Shown: positions 44,224 through 55,510 of the stretch, in pieces
Layout of the letters: each line of letters begins with the position of its first letter
Position numbering within the stretch: position 1 is the stretch's first letter
Origin: Cycas panzhihuaensis
Taxonomy: Eukaryota; Cycadophyta
Direction: 5' to 3'
Assembly: GCA_023213395.1 (NCBI GenBank)
Contig: CM041465.1
Coordinates: 21,824,001 to 21,888,000 of the forward strand
Length of the DNA stretch: 64,000 bases
Notes under the pieces: generated by a model
What the model was told of the DNA's origin: nothing
What the model saw: the letters and a program-made list of their open reading frames with translations, nothing else
The model's database searches: none
Position numbers and translations under genes: made by a program

Positions 44224-46949
44224 TGGATGTGCGTCGACAGGATAGTCGCTAAGCTTAATAGGAATAATGGTAAACAATAGTGATGTTAGAGGCGTGGGCA
44301 AGATCCTACAAGCAAAGAGAGCACCATGTAGGGCACCCCGTGTGCTGGAGCATGAGTTCAGGACCTATGAATGGCACCCAACTACCTTAGAGTAGCTCTC
44401 AATCCAAAAGAGAGAGTGCATACAGGGGGGTAGCCTGGATGGTCTCGAGAGGAAGGTCCTCCCACCCTTGGATGGCCAGAAGGGAAGAAGAGGAATCCTC
44501 GAAGGGTTTCCTTATGATGGAGGGAAATAAATGGGAATGGGGTAGGCAAAAGCCTACAATACAAATGGGTCTCTCTTGGTTATTTGGTCAAGGCAAATAG
44601 AACCAAGAGAGATAGAGAGAGAGAGGCACTTAAGCTAAGTCTTCCTTTAACAACTAAAGGGAGAAAAGGAAAAAAGAACAAGTGTTATGTATGAAAGCAA
44701 ACAATGCTAAACGGAATGCACTTAAGGGTATGTTTGGGCTGATAGGAAGAGGAAGAGGAAAGGGGGTTCCTATTATGTACTTTTCTTATATATGACAAGC
44801 ATACGACATTTAAATACAGACAACCAATACCATTTACTCTTTTAGTTTCCCATGATCTATTTAGCTAAAGCAAAGATTTAAACAAAATCAAAAGGAAAAT
44901 GGGGGATAAAGAGAGAGATGTGTGTACCCAGGAGATGTAGCGGCTGATGGGAGACCCCACATGCATGCAACGCACACCTTCTCACCAACCGATGGATGTG
45001 TGATCATGATTAATGTGAAGGACGGGGGCTTCCTTACCTTCCCCTTGTGAAAGGAAAGTGGGACAAAATGGAAGCAAATAAGCAAAGGAAAAAAAGAGGG
45101 TAAATCTTACCCTGATCCGGATGCCTTTTCCCTTCGTGAAAATGCCATGTCAACCTGTACATACAAGAGCCTATCCCTTCCAAGAAGGGGCTACGAGAAG
45201 CACTACATATATATATGTAAGTATATGTCGAAATGTAGATCATGTTAGAGAAAATAACTGCTGCAAATAACTCCAACTTCCCCCAAGCAAACATGTATAT
45301 CAAGCAAGAAGAAGTAAAGGGAAGCCTCAGGATGGCCAAACCCTCCACTAGGTTCTCCACATAGCCTTTTAGCACAGCAAGGTAAGGACAAAAAGTAACT
45401 TATGATAGCCAAGAAGCATGACGATAAGTGTAGCAAAGTGTTGAGGAGGTATCAAGGTAACATAGTTGCTATGGGCAATGATCTGTTACACCAACCTCCT
45501 CCAAGACCTCCAAGGGATACCAAGCAATGTTAGGGACACTACGAGGGTCCAAATGAGAGGCATACATGCCTAGAATAAGTGTAGCAAGGGCTATACATGC
45601 TGATAATCTAGCGCAGGCCTAAGGTCCACTTCCTCCTAATTAACCCAAGAGAAGCATGGGAGTAGGAGAAAAAAGGTCAGAAGGGGGATTGCCCTTGGGG
45701 AGTAGGCCCAAGTGGGACTAATCCCTCTTTACTCCCTTCACCCAACCTTTATGGATCTTCTCCCACTACTTCCTTAAGGAAAACTAGCAGAGGAAAGGTG
45801 AAAACCTGGAGATATAAGGCTAAACTCAATGGAAAGAATGTCTATTACAGCTAAACAGAAAGAAAGAGAGCAAACACACTTGAAAATAAGTCTAACATGA
45901 GAATAGCACATAAGAAACTCTAAAAAAGAGATCTAAATACCTGTTGGGCTGAGTCTAGGGTAGGTATGCCCTTGCAACCAGCGAAGGAGAAGAGTTCCTG
46001 CAGGGTTCTATAGGAGGAATCCCTAAAGGCAGTCATAAGAGACACTTGTTAGGGTGAATGAGGAAGATAACCACGCCAAACTTGCTTGAGAATGCCTAGA
46101 GAGGAGCTTCCCATGACGGAGAAGGCTTGTTGCAAGTAGATCCTGGAATGGAGCTACAGGAAATGCAGGCCTACAGATGCACCTATGGAAGGAAGAAAGA
46201 TAGAGCAGAGACAACAGCAGGAAATAGTTGAGTTAGAGAGCCAAAAAAGATCCAAGAGAGGTAAAATGATGATGGTTTTGGGATTTATACCCATCCCAAC
46301 CCTAAACAAGAGAATAGGGATGAGCTGGGCATAAGGCCATGTGGTAATTCCACAGAAAAGTGAGAATTATTGTGGCATTTTAAAAAAATAACTTCCAACA
46401 GTCGCATCGTAGTAAACTTCATGGTACCGCTAAGTCTATAGTGGTGCAAGACCAGAAAGCCAAAATGGCAGTAATCTGGGTTCTGGGAGCCTTAGAAGGT
46501 GATGTGGCAGGCCTAGGAGGGGCTGCCTGCCCTATCCAGGTGGCTAGGATAGTCCATAAGACATGTGGATAAGGCCAAAAGTAGCATCAAAGGCTAAAGA
46601 TCCCAGAAATGAGGTGATAAAGATATGGGGTTGGGGTATGAACGGGTCATACAAATCAAATAAGGCTTGAGGCAGTGTGAAGGTAGCGTGGAGGGTCGTA
46701 AAGTGCCATGGAGATGCCTACCTTGTGGAAAGGTAGGTCCTACTAGGTCGTCATAGGCTCACAATATGACAAGCAACATGATCAAGCCAAATGGATGCAC
46801 AGTGATCATGTAAATGAAGCAAACAATCATATAATGGGGCAATACTTCTATCAACCTTTCCAAAGAAAAAGTACAAACGAAAAAGAAGAAGCATAACTAT
46901 GCTTACCTGGGTTGACTTATCCATATCCATTCTCGGTAGCCAAGAAACA
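44224..46949 (-). mobile_element. 3' LTR of element A
   Basis: Bounded by TGGATGTGCG and 'ccaagaaaca'. Collinear with 58456-61196. An (AT)n run at 45205-45217 matches the longer run at 59437-59453 and may be the TATA region of the LTR promoter (minus strand). Open frames such as 45034-45375 are not conserved in a way that suggests a protein. Confidence 0.9.
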
Positions 46950-46961
46950 CTACCCCCTTGG
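46950..46961 (-). other. Polypurine tract of element A
   Basis: On the minus strand CCAAGGGGGTAG directly precedes the LTR start TGTTTCTTGG. Confidence 0.75.
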
Positions 46962-47330
46962 CAGTAGAGCCTTGCTGCTTGGAAGCATAGCGCGATGGGG
47001 AATGCTAGCAATAAAACTATCAGTAGTACATGTGTATGTATATATATAAATCATGATCACAATAGGAGTCAAGGGTGCCAGCAAGTGTCATGGTGGAACA
47101 CGTGGATATGAGGACAGGGATGGAGACAACATAGGGGCTACCTATATGCCACTCGGGAATTGACTGGAAGCTAAGAAAGATGAGGGGGTTGCTCGCATCA
47201 CAAAAATATAGAGAAAAATGCATGATGATGTTAAGTATAAGAGGTAAATAAGAAAACCTAGTAGTCGCCATAGTTTAACCTCATTAGTAGCTAGCTTTTG
47301 GAGGTACAAATGGATCCACAAAGTGATCAG
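46962..47330. other. 3' untranslated spacer of element A
   Basis: Between PPT and aRNH. Contains a 'tgtatgtatatatataaatc' tract at about 47033-47052. Collinear with 3258-3734 of element B. No coding signal. Confidence 0.55.
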
Positions 47331-48270
47331 CATGATGGTCTAAGACTTGGGTGAGAGAGTGACCAGGCAAGTCTCAAAGACAGCCAGCAAGAAGAGGAAG
47401 GTGACACTCAAGCATGAGACGAATGCAACTATATACCTCAGCGTTGAGGGCCTAAGGGGTGTGCCAGATGTTAACAAACTGGAAATTAGCCAACAGGGAT
47501 CTGGTGGTAGAAGCGAGGGCTCTCAAGTTAGGGCATCACACCTAGTAAACCTGGGTGAGATGGGACACCACCACTTGGGAGTCGCAAAGAAGAACAATAG
47601 ACCCATGGTGGAAACGGGGTGCATCAGTGAGGGATTTGATAATGGCCATGTACTTGACTTCATTATTGGGGGCCTCAGGGAGGAAGATTTTAGAATGTAG
47701 AAAATCATGTCCAGAAGGGCTGTGAAGAATCCATGCGGCAACAGAAGGTCCAGGGTTACCGCGGCTTCCGCTATCGGTAAAGATGAAGAGAGTCATGGAT
47801 GAGAGAAAGGAAAATGTCTCGGTAGAGAAAGGGTACAATAATATAGAAGTCAAGGCACAAGAGGCTCATATGGTAAGTGATAAATGGACATGAAGGGTAG
47901 GAGGACCTAGCAATGAGGCTACCCAAGGACAAGATTAGGCTATCCGACCACTGGCTAGGAGGGGGTGGCAAAAGGGCACCCTAGGGTGCCAAAGGTTGCT
48001 TAAGAAAGTAAAGAATGACTCTGGATGGAGGGAGCATTCTTTTTGGAGACCCCAGAGGCAAGAACGAGCTACAAAAATGAGTCCAGGATGGCAAAATGAG
48101 CCAGATGAGTATAAACTCAGGCATGCACCAGAGTAGCATGTAAAATGAGACAGAAGGGCCTTGCAAAAATGCATTGATAAGGCATCATGAATGCATCCAA
48201 AGGAATGAGTGAAAATAAGGCGAGAAGGAAATAGTGATTGGAGATGAGAAATGATCCAAAAGGCTATCAC
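47331..48270 (-). pseudogene. Second RNase H domain (aRNH) of element A
   Basis: Minus-strand 'LFIFTDSGSRGNPGP..AAWIL' (47790-47730) holds the first catalytic Asp, 'EAPNNEVKYMAIIKSLTDA' (about 47680) the Glu and 'LLCDSQVVVSHL' (about 47565) the third Asp, the D-E-D pattern of cellular-type RNase H1. The tail 'LLANFQFVNIWHTP*ALN' (47480-47430) matches the C-terminal helix region, but the last Asp is not recognisable. The same frame stays mostly open upstream to 48270, giving a Cys- and Ser-rich extension I do not recognise. Plants' Tat elements are known to carry such an added RNase H; its 3' placement after integrase is notable. Broken by TAG stops. Confidence 0.75.
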
Positions 48271-48310
48271 AAAAGCAAAAATAGAGACAGTGCCTATCGG
48301 GGCCCCTGCT

Positions 48311-48318
48311 TATATAAA
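48311..48318 (+). promoter_or_regulatory. TATA-like box of the antisense PMD gene, element A
   Basis: TATATAAA, 167 bp before the exon 1 ATG, matching the spacing in element B (9777 to 9947). It lies between two head-to-head coding regions, aRNH on the minus strand and PMD on the plus strand. Confidence 0.55.
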
Positions 48319-48477
48319 GAAAATCAATGAAAATGGAATTCATTTTCATGGGCTCCTGAACAAATCCAGAGCCTATTCCTTACACAACATAGTGCCACCT
48401 AACTTTGGAGGCACACGAGGGGAGATCCGACCATCAAATTGGGGCTAGGAGACAACCATTGGGATCGCAAAGACGAG

Positions 48478-50911
48478 ATGACGAGCACTCGGCCAGACCC
48501 AGTGAGTGGATCTCTGAAACTATACCCATCTAATGTTTTGAAGTTTAATGCTTTTTGTAGTTTTTTGTATAGGTTTTTGGGCCCCATATGGGCAAAAAAA
48601 GATCTCCCGGAGTCCAAATTGGATGCAGAGAGAGGCAGGACCGGGGCATTAGGCAGCCCTAGTCCTAGTGAGCCTGGCTGTGGCCCACGAGGGAAAACAT
48701 TTTTGGTTTTTGGGGTAGAAAACCCACACTTTTGAGGGGGTGGCACTCACATAACGGTAAAGATCATGGTGCTGCAATCTTTACCTCGGGGCCCCAATCG
48801 TCGCGAGCCCTAGGCCAAACTCCGCAGTACCACGAAGTTTGGCACGGTGCGAAGGCACAATTGTAGAAAAAAGAAGACAGGGCCACGAGGGGCCCCAAAT
48901 CTCGACCGAGTGAGGCTAGGAAATAGTCTAGAGGATGAGGGATGATCATGGGTCAAGTCTGACGTATTCTATGGCATTTTGCAGGCCATGATTGCAGTGG
49001 AAAACTGCGAGAACATGGGTATGGTGATGCTCAGCTTCATCAAGATGATGCTTAGAGAGGACAGGGAGATCCTACTAAGATGTGGCCTAATGAAGGTCAT
49101 AAGGACACCCTAGTACACATCAAATTAGTGATTATTGGTAGATATAGTATCACACTCGGATAGGCAGAGACATGTCTTCCACTTACCCCAAGTGGGAGAT
49201 GTATCAGTGACGCTCGGGGACATCAAGAGGATACTGGGAGTACCAGCGAAAAGGAGGCCAGTGATACTAGGAGCGTTGCCTAGTAATGAGATAGCACATA
49301 AGGAGGCTGCTATATTTTTCATAGGCTCAGATAGATAGGAGAGGTGAGGGATTCCTCTCCAGAGTATGGTGATGTCAGGGGTTCCTCAGGTGAGGAAGTT
49401 GATTACATTGTGCATTCTATTCTGGATATCTTAGAAACTGAACTATAGGGATATACCGGGAGGATGGATGGATGTAGTGCACCCATGCGAGGTAGGAGAG
49501 AGGATGGACTAGGCTACCCTTAGAGCAATGAACCTTGTCACATAGCTGGATGCTATTCGGGTAGTAGGGAGGGGTAGACTGTCATATAGTACGTTACTAC
49601 AGCGCTGGTTCTTCAATTACTTTGGAGTAGTGGCGATGACAGGGGGACCACACCCTATCTCATAGTGGGCCCCGATGGTATACAGGTGGTAGACCAGGTT
49701 GAGAGGGACCAAGGACCAGGCACATATCTATTGCTTAGTGGAGACCACATCACTAGACCTCCTCACCATGACAGACTACATAGCAGATCCATATAGAGTG
49801 GTGAGATGGGTAAGCGATGACGAGGCAGGCAGGGCAGGAGTGCCCCCATGAGATGACGAGGACAGCGATGGAGGTGATGGGGCCAGCATATCACGACCTA
49901 CAGGAGAGGCAGGTCTATCAGGGACCACAAGCAGAGAGGTAGGTCCATCTGGGGCTGCAGGTAGAGAGGCAGGCCCATCGAGTCTGCAGAGAGGCGGGGT
50001 CTGACAGGACACACTCCACAAGCTGAGATCGTCAGGGGATCCAAAGAGGTAGCTGCACCAGCTATAGAGAGGATGGATGCCCTAATCATTAAGGCGGTGG
50101 TAGAGGAGGTACCTAAGGAGGAGGAGGTACTTATAGATGGTGGAGTGCTCGAGGCAGAGGCAGTCACCTGAGTAGAGGAGCTGGCAGTTGCACCAGGTGA
50201 GACATGACCTTCTCCTATCGTCGTTTGATTACTAGATGCATATATAGTTTGATTTTTAGTTTGATATACATATGGATATATACTGATATGTGACATGCTG
50301 GATTTGTAGGTATAGCATACATTGAGAGACTGGTAGAGGCAATAATCTGAGAGATATTCCCTCAGGCCTACGTGGAGGGGCAACCTCCCATTTAGGCAGG
50401 TGATGAGCCTAGATCGACAGGTAGCCACATAGTAGCATTCACCCCATTGATAAGGGCAAGATACATATGGGTAGTAGAGTCCCAGGAGAATGAGGTACAT
50501 GTAGGACAACAACAGGTAGAGCTAAACACCACCCAAGTTAAGAGGGATGGTCTACAAAGTCAGGTACAGGCACTGGAGGCTCAAGGAAGAGCCAGAGGGG
50601 ATATGGAGAGCCATATCCTGCTAGCAATGATGGAGGAGCATCTTTGAGGGATGGAGGATAGGCTCTACCTTATGGAGATAGAGCAGGATCGTATCCAGGC
50701 CTGATACGATCGACTGGTGGATGAGGTGGCATCGAGATCAGCGTGGCGTAGGACATAGACCCACATGATGGTGATGACCCTGAGGAGACCACGAGATGAG
50801 AAGAGTAGAGCAGGAGGCTTGCGGAGACTGAGGAGGAGTCTTAGAGGGATGTGGTCCCCAAGAGATGGATCACATCAACCAAGAGATGATGCCCCAGGTG
50901 TGGGGCAGTAG
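48478..50911 (+). pseudogene. Antisense, spliced PMD-like gene of element A
   Basis: Transcribed against gag-pol. Exon 1 48478-48501 (ATG plus 7 codons, donor CCA|GTGAGT); intron 483 bp; exon 2 48985-50196 (acceptor TTTTGCAG|GCC; donor CACCAG|GTGAGA); intron 113 bp; exon 3 50310-50911 (acceptor TTTGTAG|GT). Exon 2 encodes 'VDIVSHSDRQRHV', 'FHLPQVGDVSVTLGDI', 'ILGVPAKRRPVI' and 'NYFGVVAMTGGPHP'; the FHLP..G..VTL.D...LG.P...RPV pattern is that of the plant mobile domain (aminotransferase-like PMD). Exon 3 is coiled-coil-like ('ESQENEVHVGQQQVELN', 'LQSQVQALEAQGRARGDMES') with a basic end. Stops (mostly TAG) and an indel between 49862 and 50100 inactivate it. Role unknown; PMD proteins of plants are linked to silencing and gene expression. 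Confidence 0.72.
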
Positions 50912-51630
50912 TAGAGTAGTGTATATGAGTTTTGTTTTAGCTAGGAGAAAGCACAGACCTCCAAGGAGTCACCATATGTAGCCACATGATTGTACCCTCC
51001 ATGTAAGGACACTGGCTTCCCACAGATGATGTACCATACCATTTGTATGCTATGACAGATGATTATTTTGATGTATATAGACAGGGTGATTAGTACCCCA
51101 TTTGGTATGACGATGTGTATCGTAATATGTAATGGATGATATGTATGTTTTATTTACATATTTATGTATGTGTATGAGGGTGCACGGATGTATAAGGATA
51201 TGTATAATTACACTTCGAGCTGATTATTGTAGGAATTTTATGTTATGACATTTGTTTAAGTTATGTGCATTTCCTTTCATACGAGACCATGTTCCTAATA
51301 GTAGCACACGCGATCACTATGTGTAGAGGTGATAGACATATGTGGGGCTAGGAAACAGGGCAACACAGATGTCTACATGGGAGCATGGCAGATATATAAA
51401 GGAAATACCAAATAGGACAGGAGTGACAGCACTCCAAAATGTTGTCCTAACTGGGGGATGCCCAAATAGGAGGACAAGGTCCCAAGGGGAATAGGCGCAG
51501 ACATTCTGTGGGAGGAACCAAAAAAGAAAACGAGAAGGCCATCCTAAGTCGTCATTCTACCTATGGCTAGGAGGAATGGGAACAAGCTTAAGATGGTAGT
51601 TTAGGCTCATTTCAGAGCATGAATAAGGTG
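50912..51630. other. Spacer between PMD gene and integrase, element A
   Basis: 3' flank of the PMD gene on the plus strand and 3' flank of pol on the minus strand, so two convergent units would end here. AT-rich around 51050-51250 with several candidate poly(A) contexts; none can be assigned. Confidence 0.5.
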
Positions 51631-52830
51631 ATGACAGAGTCATGTGTAGAATTTCTTGAGGAAATTCCTGTTAATAGCTTTCTCAAACACAAGGCCCTCT
51701 AAGGTGGCAATCCTATAGGTGTCGTTATTGAGGCTCTCGAGAATGACAAAGGGGCCAACCCATTTGGGTCTGAATTTAGTCAAGCGGTCATGGAGATATT
51801 CTAATTTGAGGATGTGGTCCCTAGGATACAAAGGATGGGAACAAAGATATTTATGGTAGGTCCTTTGTGAGCAGGCCTTAGATGTAAGGTTAGCCTAATA
51901 GGTGGCTAAATGTCTCTCATCCAAGGCTTCGAGGTCTAAGAGGTGAGCCAGATGGATCGACTCCCCATCGATGAGACCTTGAAAGAAAACTCATAGAGAG
52001 GGAATCTCCACTTCCAACAGGAGCACCACCTTAGTCTCGTAAACTAGGGAGAACAAAGTCATTCCTGTAGCAGCACAGATAGAGGTACGGTAAGCCTACA
52101 ACAATTTTCTTTAAGATGTTAACAAGAGTCTTGTTGAACAACTCGACTTGACCATTTGTCTAGGGGTAATAAGGGGAGGAAGTTTTGTGAGAGATTTTGA
52201 ATTTCTCACAAGGTTCATCCATCTCCTTATTACAAAAGGGGGTCCCATTGTCTGTGATCAAGACGTTGGGAATCTCGAAGTGGCAAATGATGTGCTGGTA
52301 GACGAAAGTAGCTATCGTCTTACCAAGAGTAGTAATCAGAGGAATGGCTTCTACCCATTTAGTAAAGTACTCTGTGGCAATCAAGATAAACTTATGCTAT
52401 GATGAAGAAGGTGGGGATATAGCCCCGATGAGGTCTAGACCCCATTGAGTGAAAGGCCATGGAGATATGATAGGATAAAGAGCTTCAGAAGGCGCGTGGG
52501 AAATATTGGCATGCTCCTAACATCGTCAACATCTCAAAGCATAGGCATGGACATCTTTAAAGAGGGACGACCAATAGTAGCCCATACAGAGGATCCTCTG
52601 GGCCATGGATTAGCCCCTAAAGTGGCTCCTACAAATGCCATGGTGGTATTTGTGAAGTATCTGGTCCGCTTCATCATAGGTGACACAATGGAGGAGCATG
52701 CCATTAAAAGACCTCTTGTACAATACTTTGTCCATGAGGAAGTATTGCCTATTAGAGGTCCAAATGTGAGCTCTAACCTTATTACTGGCTTCAGTACGGT
52801 ACTACTGTAGTGTGAGGTACCGCATGATGT
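51631..52830 (-). pseudogene. Integrase of element A
   Basis: Zinc module around 52680-52510: 'KYHHGICRSHFRG*SMAQRI', 'YYWSSLFKDVHAYALRC*RC'. Core: 'FTQWGLDLIGAISPPSS' (52450-52405) with the first catalytic Asp, 'ATEYFTKWVEAIPL', 'ITDNGTPFCNKEMDE' (about 52260) with the second, and 'KISHKTSSPYYP' near 52175. A gap or indel follows near 52100-52170, where the catalytic-Glu segment is damaged. C-terminal: 'KLEYLHDRLTKFRPKWVGPF' and 'TYRIATLEGLVFEKAI', ending at about 51640. GPF-type tail, no chromodomain. Confidence 0.88.
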
Positions 52831-53560
52831 CACCATACCACTCGTTATTAACAAGTGGATGGGAAGGAACATCCTAAATGGTCAAGATAGACTCATCAGG
52901 AAGAGAATTGTCAATAGGAACATCGAGTGAGTTAAGGATAGGAGCATCTGTGAGTTGCTCAACAACTACCATCCCTTTCTTCGATTTTCGGTTGACAATA
53001 TGGAGATTGAACTCCTAAAGAAGGATGGCCCAATGACCAGCCCTACCTGTCAAGTCAGAATGAGTGAGTAGATATCATAAGGGATCGGATTGGATGATCA
53101 TCTTGGTAGTATTACTAAGCAAGTATAGTCTAAACTTCTTAGTTGCGTGAACCAAGGAGAGACATTCCTTCTCAGCCAGGCAGTAGTTGAGTTCAAAAGC
53201 TACAAGAATGTGGCTGATAAAATAAATGGCTCTCTCGACTTCTAAATCATCTTCCTAAGCCAACATGGTGCCCAAAGACTCATCAGTTACTGAGATATAG
53301 AGAATGAAGGGCCTATCGAAGCAAGGAGGCACCAATGTTGGAGCGGAAGTAAGGGCTTCCTTAAGTCCTTCAAAGGCTTGTTGGGTCTTATCAGACCAAA
53401 CAAACATGGCTTTCTTCTTCAATAGGTTGGTCAAGGGTTTGGTGCTCATGGCAAAGTCTACAAGGAAGTGCCTGAGGAAACCAAGCCTACCTAGAAACGA
53501 CTTGATTTGTCATTGAGTTCTAGGAGGCGGCATATCAAGGATTGCCTTGACTTTATTACG
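52831..53560 (-). pseudogene. RNase H of element A
   Basis: 'TKPLTNLLKKKAMFVW' (53449), 'AFEGLKEALTSAPTLVPPCF', 'PFILYISVTDESLGTMLA' with a decayed catalytic Asp region, 'RAIYFISHIL', 'YCLAEKECLSLVHATKKFR' and 'IIQSDPLRYLL' (about 53090) form a standard gypsy RNase H. The linker 'KKGMVVVEQLTDAPILN' then leads to integrase. Few stops here, one of the better kept parts of the element. Confidence 0.85.
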
Positions 53561-54610
53561 GTCAATTTAAATTCCTTGTTTTGACACAAGAAATCCAAGG
53601 AGTTTGCCAGAAGTAATGACAAACACACATTTGAGTGGGTTTAAACTTACGTGGTACTTGCAGCACCGCATGAAGATAGCTCGCAAGTCTGAAGGGTGAT
53701 GGGCTCTGACACGCGAGAGACCCATCATGTCATCCATGAAGACCTCCAACATGTCATCGATGAGGTCATGGAAGATAAAATGCATCGCCCTTTGGTAAGT
53801 AACGCTTATATTCTTGAGACCAGGGCATTGCCTTATAGGCAAAGGTACCCCATGGGGTAGTGAAGGCTGTCTTGTGGCAGTCTTCAGGAGAGATTTAAAT
53901 TTAGTTATAGCCAGAGAAGCCATCCATCAAGGACATGACTCCAAACCTAGCAGTTCGATCAATGATCTGATCAATGAAAGGGAGTGGAAAGTTATCCTTA
54001 GGACACGCATTGTTGATATCACGGAAATCAACACATATCTGGATGGTCTCATTCTTGTTAGCAATGGGAATGATATTGGACACCCATTTAGGGTAGTCGA
54101 TAGAAGTAATAAGTCTAGCATCCAAAAGTTTATCAACCTCCATTTTGACAATGACTAAGAGCTTAGGATGGAGAGGACGCTGCTTCTAGTGCACGGGGCA
54201 GGTGCCAGGAATGGTAGTGAGATTGTGGGTGACAATGGAGGGGTCGACTCCTTTCATATTAGAATAATCCCATGCAAAGACATCCTAAAACTCCTAGAAC
54301 AAAAGAGAATATTCCCTTACCTCATCAAGAGAGCATTCCACCCCTACCTTAATGACCTTTCCTAGGGCTATGACTATGTCCTGGGTTGCCCCCATGCACA
54401 TGGTATTCCCCTCCTCAAAATGGAGAGGGGCAAGGTTAATAGGAAGGGATGGAATAGGGGATGGAACTAGGTCAGTGAGTGTGGACCCAATTACCAAGAC
54501 CTTATGGTGGCCAAGCCTATGGTGACCAGAAGGAAGGTTGGACATGAAGCCTGCTAAGTGCTCAAGTAAGGCCTCATCATCTTCAAAGTAATCCATCCCA
54601 TGGATGACCT
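53561..54610 (-). pseudogene. Reverse transcriptase of element A
   Basis: Entry motif 'DYFEDDEALLEHL', then from 54143 'EVDKLLDARLITSIDYPKWV', 'ICVDFRDINNACPKDNFPLP', 'MSLMDGFSGYN' (first catalytic Asp intact) and 'AFTTPWGTFAYKAMPW'. A one-base-class frame change near 53820 moves the rest to another frame: 'VTYQRAMHFIFHDLIDDMLE', 'VFMDDMMGLSR' (53735-53705, catalytic pair intact), 'YHVSLNPLKCVF' and 'LGFLVSKQGI'. The characteristic FMDDMMG is shared by C, D1 and D2. Confidence 0.9.
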
Positions 54611-55187
54611 TACTTTGAATAAATGGGGTACTGAAGAGAGTTGGACCAATGGAGCTACGATGGTTTGTAGGTTGCCCAACATCCCCAAAAGACTCTAAGG
54701 GAGAGTCAAGAAGGGGCTCCTCGGAAGGAGCAAAAGGAAGTTCCTCAAGGCCATCACCTACAAGGGGTGATGGAGAGGGAGAATCAAGGACCTATGGGTC
54801 AATATGTGTAATGACATGTTCCACAAGAGGATAACTGGTCTCTCTAATAAGAGGACTTCTAGGTTGGGACCCAGAACAGGAAGGGTGCCTCTTATTAGTG
54901 TAGAGGAAGAAGATGGGGTGAGGAAAGTCCTCGTCCTCACCATGGGACTCATCATCACTAAACAAGGTGAGGTACCCGTAGCTCCCAACACTAATAGGTA
55001 CAAAGTAAGTAAGGATAGAGGAAGAAGATTCGGGATCTTCTTCAAGATGGGATGAATCGGGTATGCTAATGGAGTAAGCTAAGGTGTGAGTAGAAGGGCC
55101 TTTATCCTCTTTCGTATGGCCATGGCTTGGTTGGTTGGTAGGACGAGTTTGTTTGATAGGTGGGCATTCACGAGAAACAACCCTCAT
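54611..55187 (-). other. Protease-RT linker of element A
   Basis: Low-complexity Ser/Pro and acidic region ('VGSYGYLTLFSD', 'SHGEDEDFPHPI'). Collinear with 17001-17790 of element C, so it belongs to the polyprotein. No domain recognised. Confidence 0.6.
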
Positions 55188-55510
55188 TCATCCATCGTAG
55201 ATGAACTTAAGTTGCCCCCAGCAGGTCAAACACACGGCTCCCATCTGATTGAGCCATGGTCGACCCAAGAGAAGATTGTAGTCAAAGTCTATGTCAAGGA
55301 CTACAATGTCAGTGAGGACAATCTTGCTCTCGAGAGTAAGCAGGATTGAAATAGATCCCAATGGAGTCTTTTCACTACCGTCATAGCCTTGGCATCCCCA
55401 TGGAATAGGTTCTAAGGCAGAATTGTCAAGCTCTTGCATGACACGTAAGGGCATGACATTAACGGAAGAACCATTGTCGATGACGGTCCTTCATAAGGTA
55501 CAATCTGGTG
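55188..55510 (-). pseudogene. Aspartic protease of element A
   Basis: 'VIDNGSSVNVMPLRVMQEL' (about 55490-55435) is the active-site loop; 'GSISILLTLESKIVLTDIVV' and 'DYNLLLGRPWLNQMGAVC' (to 55250) complete the retropepsin-like fold. Ends 'LKFIYDG'. About 105 residues, open within itself, but the flanking frames carry TAG/TGA stops. Asn replaces the usual Ser/Thr in D-S/T-G, as also in other plant gypsy elements. Confidence 0.85.

Noticed and set aside
47347-47700. 117-codon plus-strand open frame over the aRNH region
   Set aside because: Antisense shadow of the RNase H domain, whose catalytic motifs are on the minus strand. It is not conserved in element B.
48439-48735. 98-codon plus-strand frame across exon 1 and intron 1 of the antisense gene as the real first exon
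   Set aside because: It would read through a conserved GTGAGT donor and is not open in element B. The 24-nt exon joined in phase in both copies explains the data better.
52160-52384. Glutamate in place of aspartate in 'ATEYFTKW' of integrase, seen as a lost catalytic residue
   Set aside because: The first catalytic Asp of gypsy integrases is the one in 'GLDLIGAI' just upstream, which is present. The E/D in xEYFTKW varies in plant elements.
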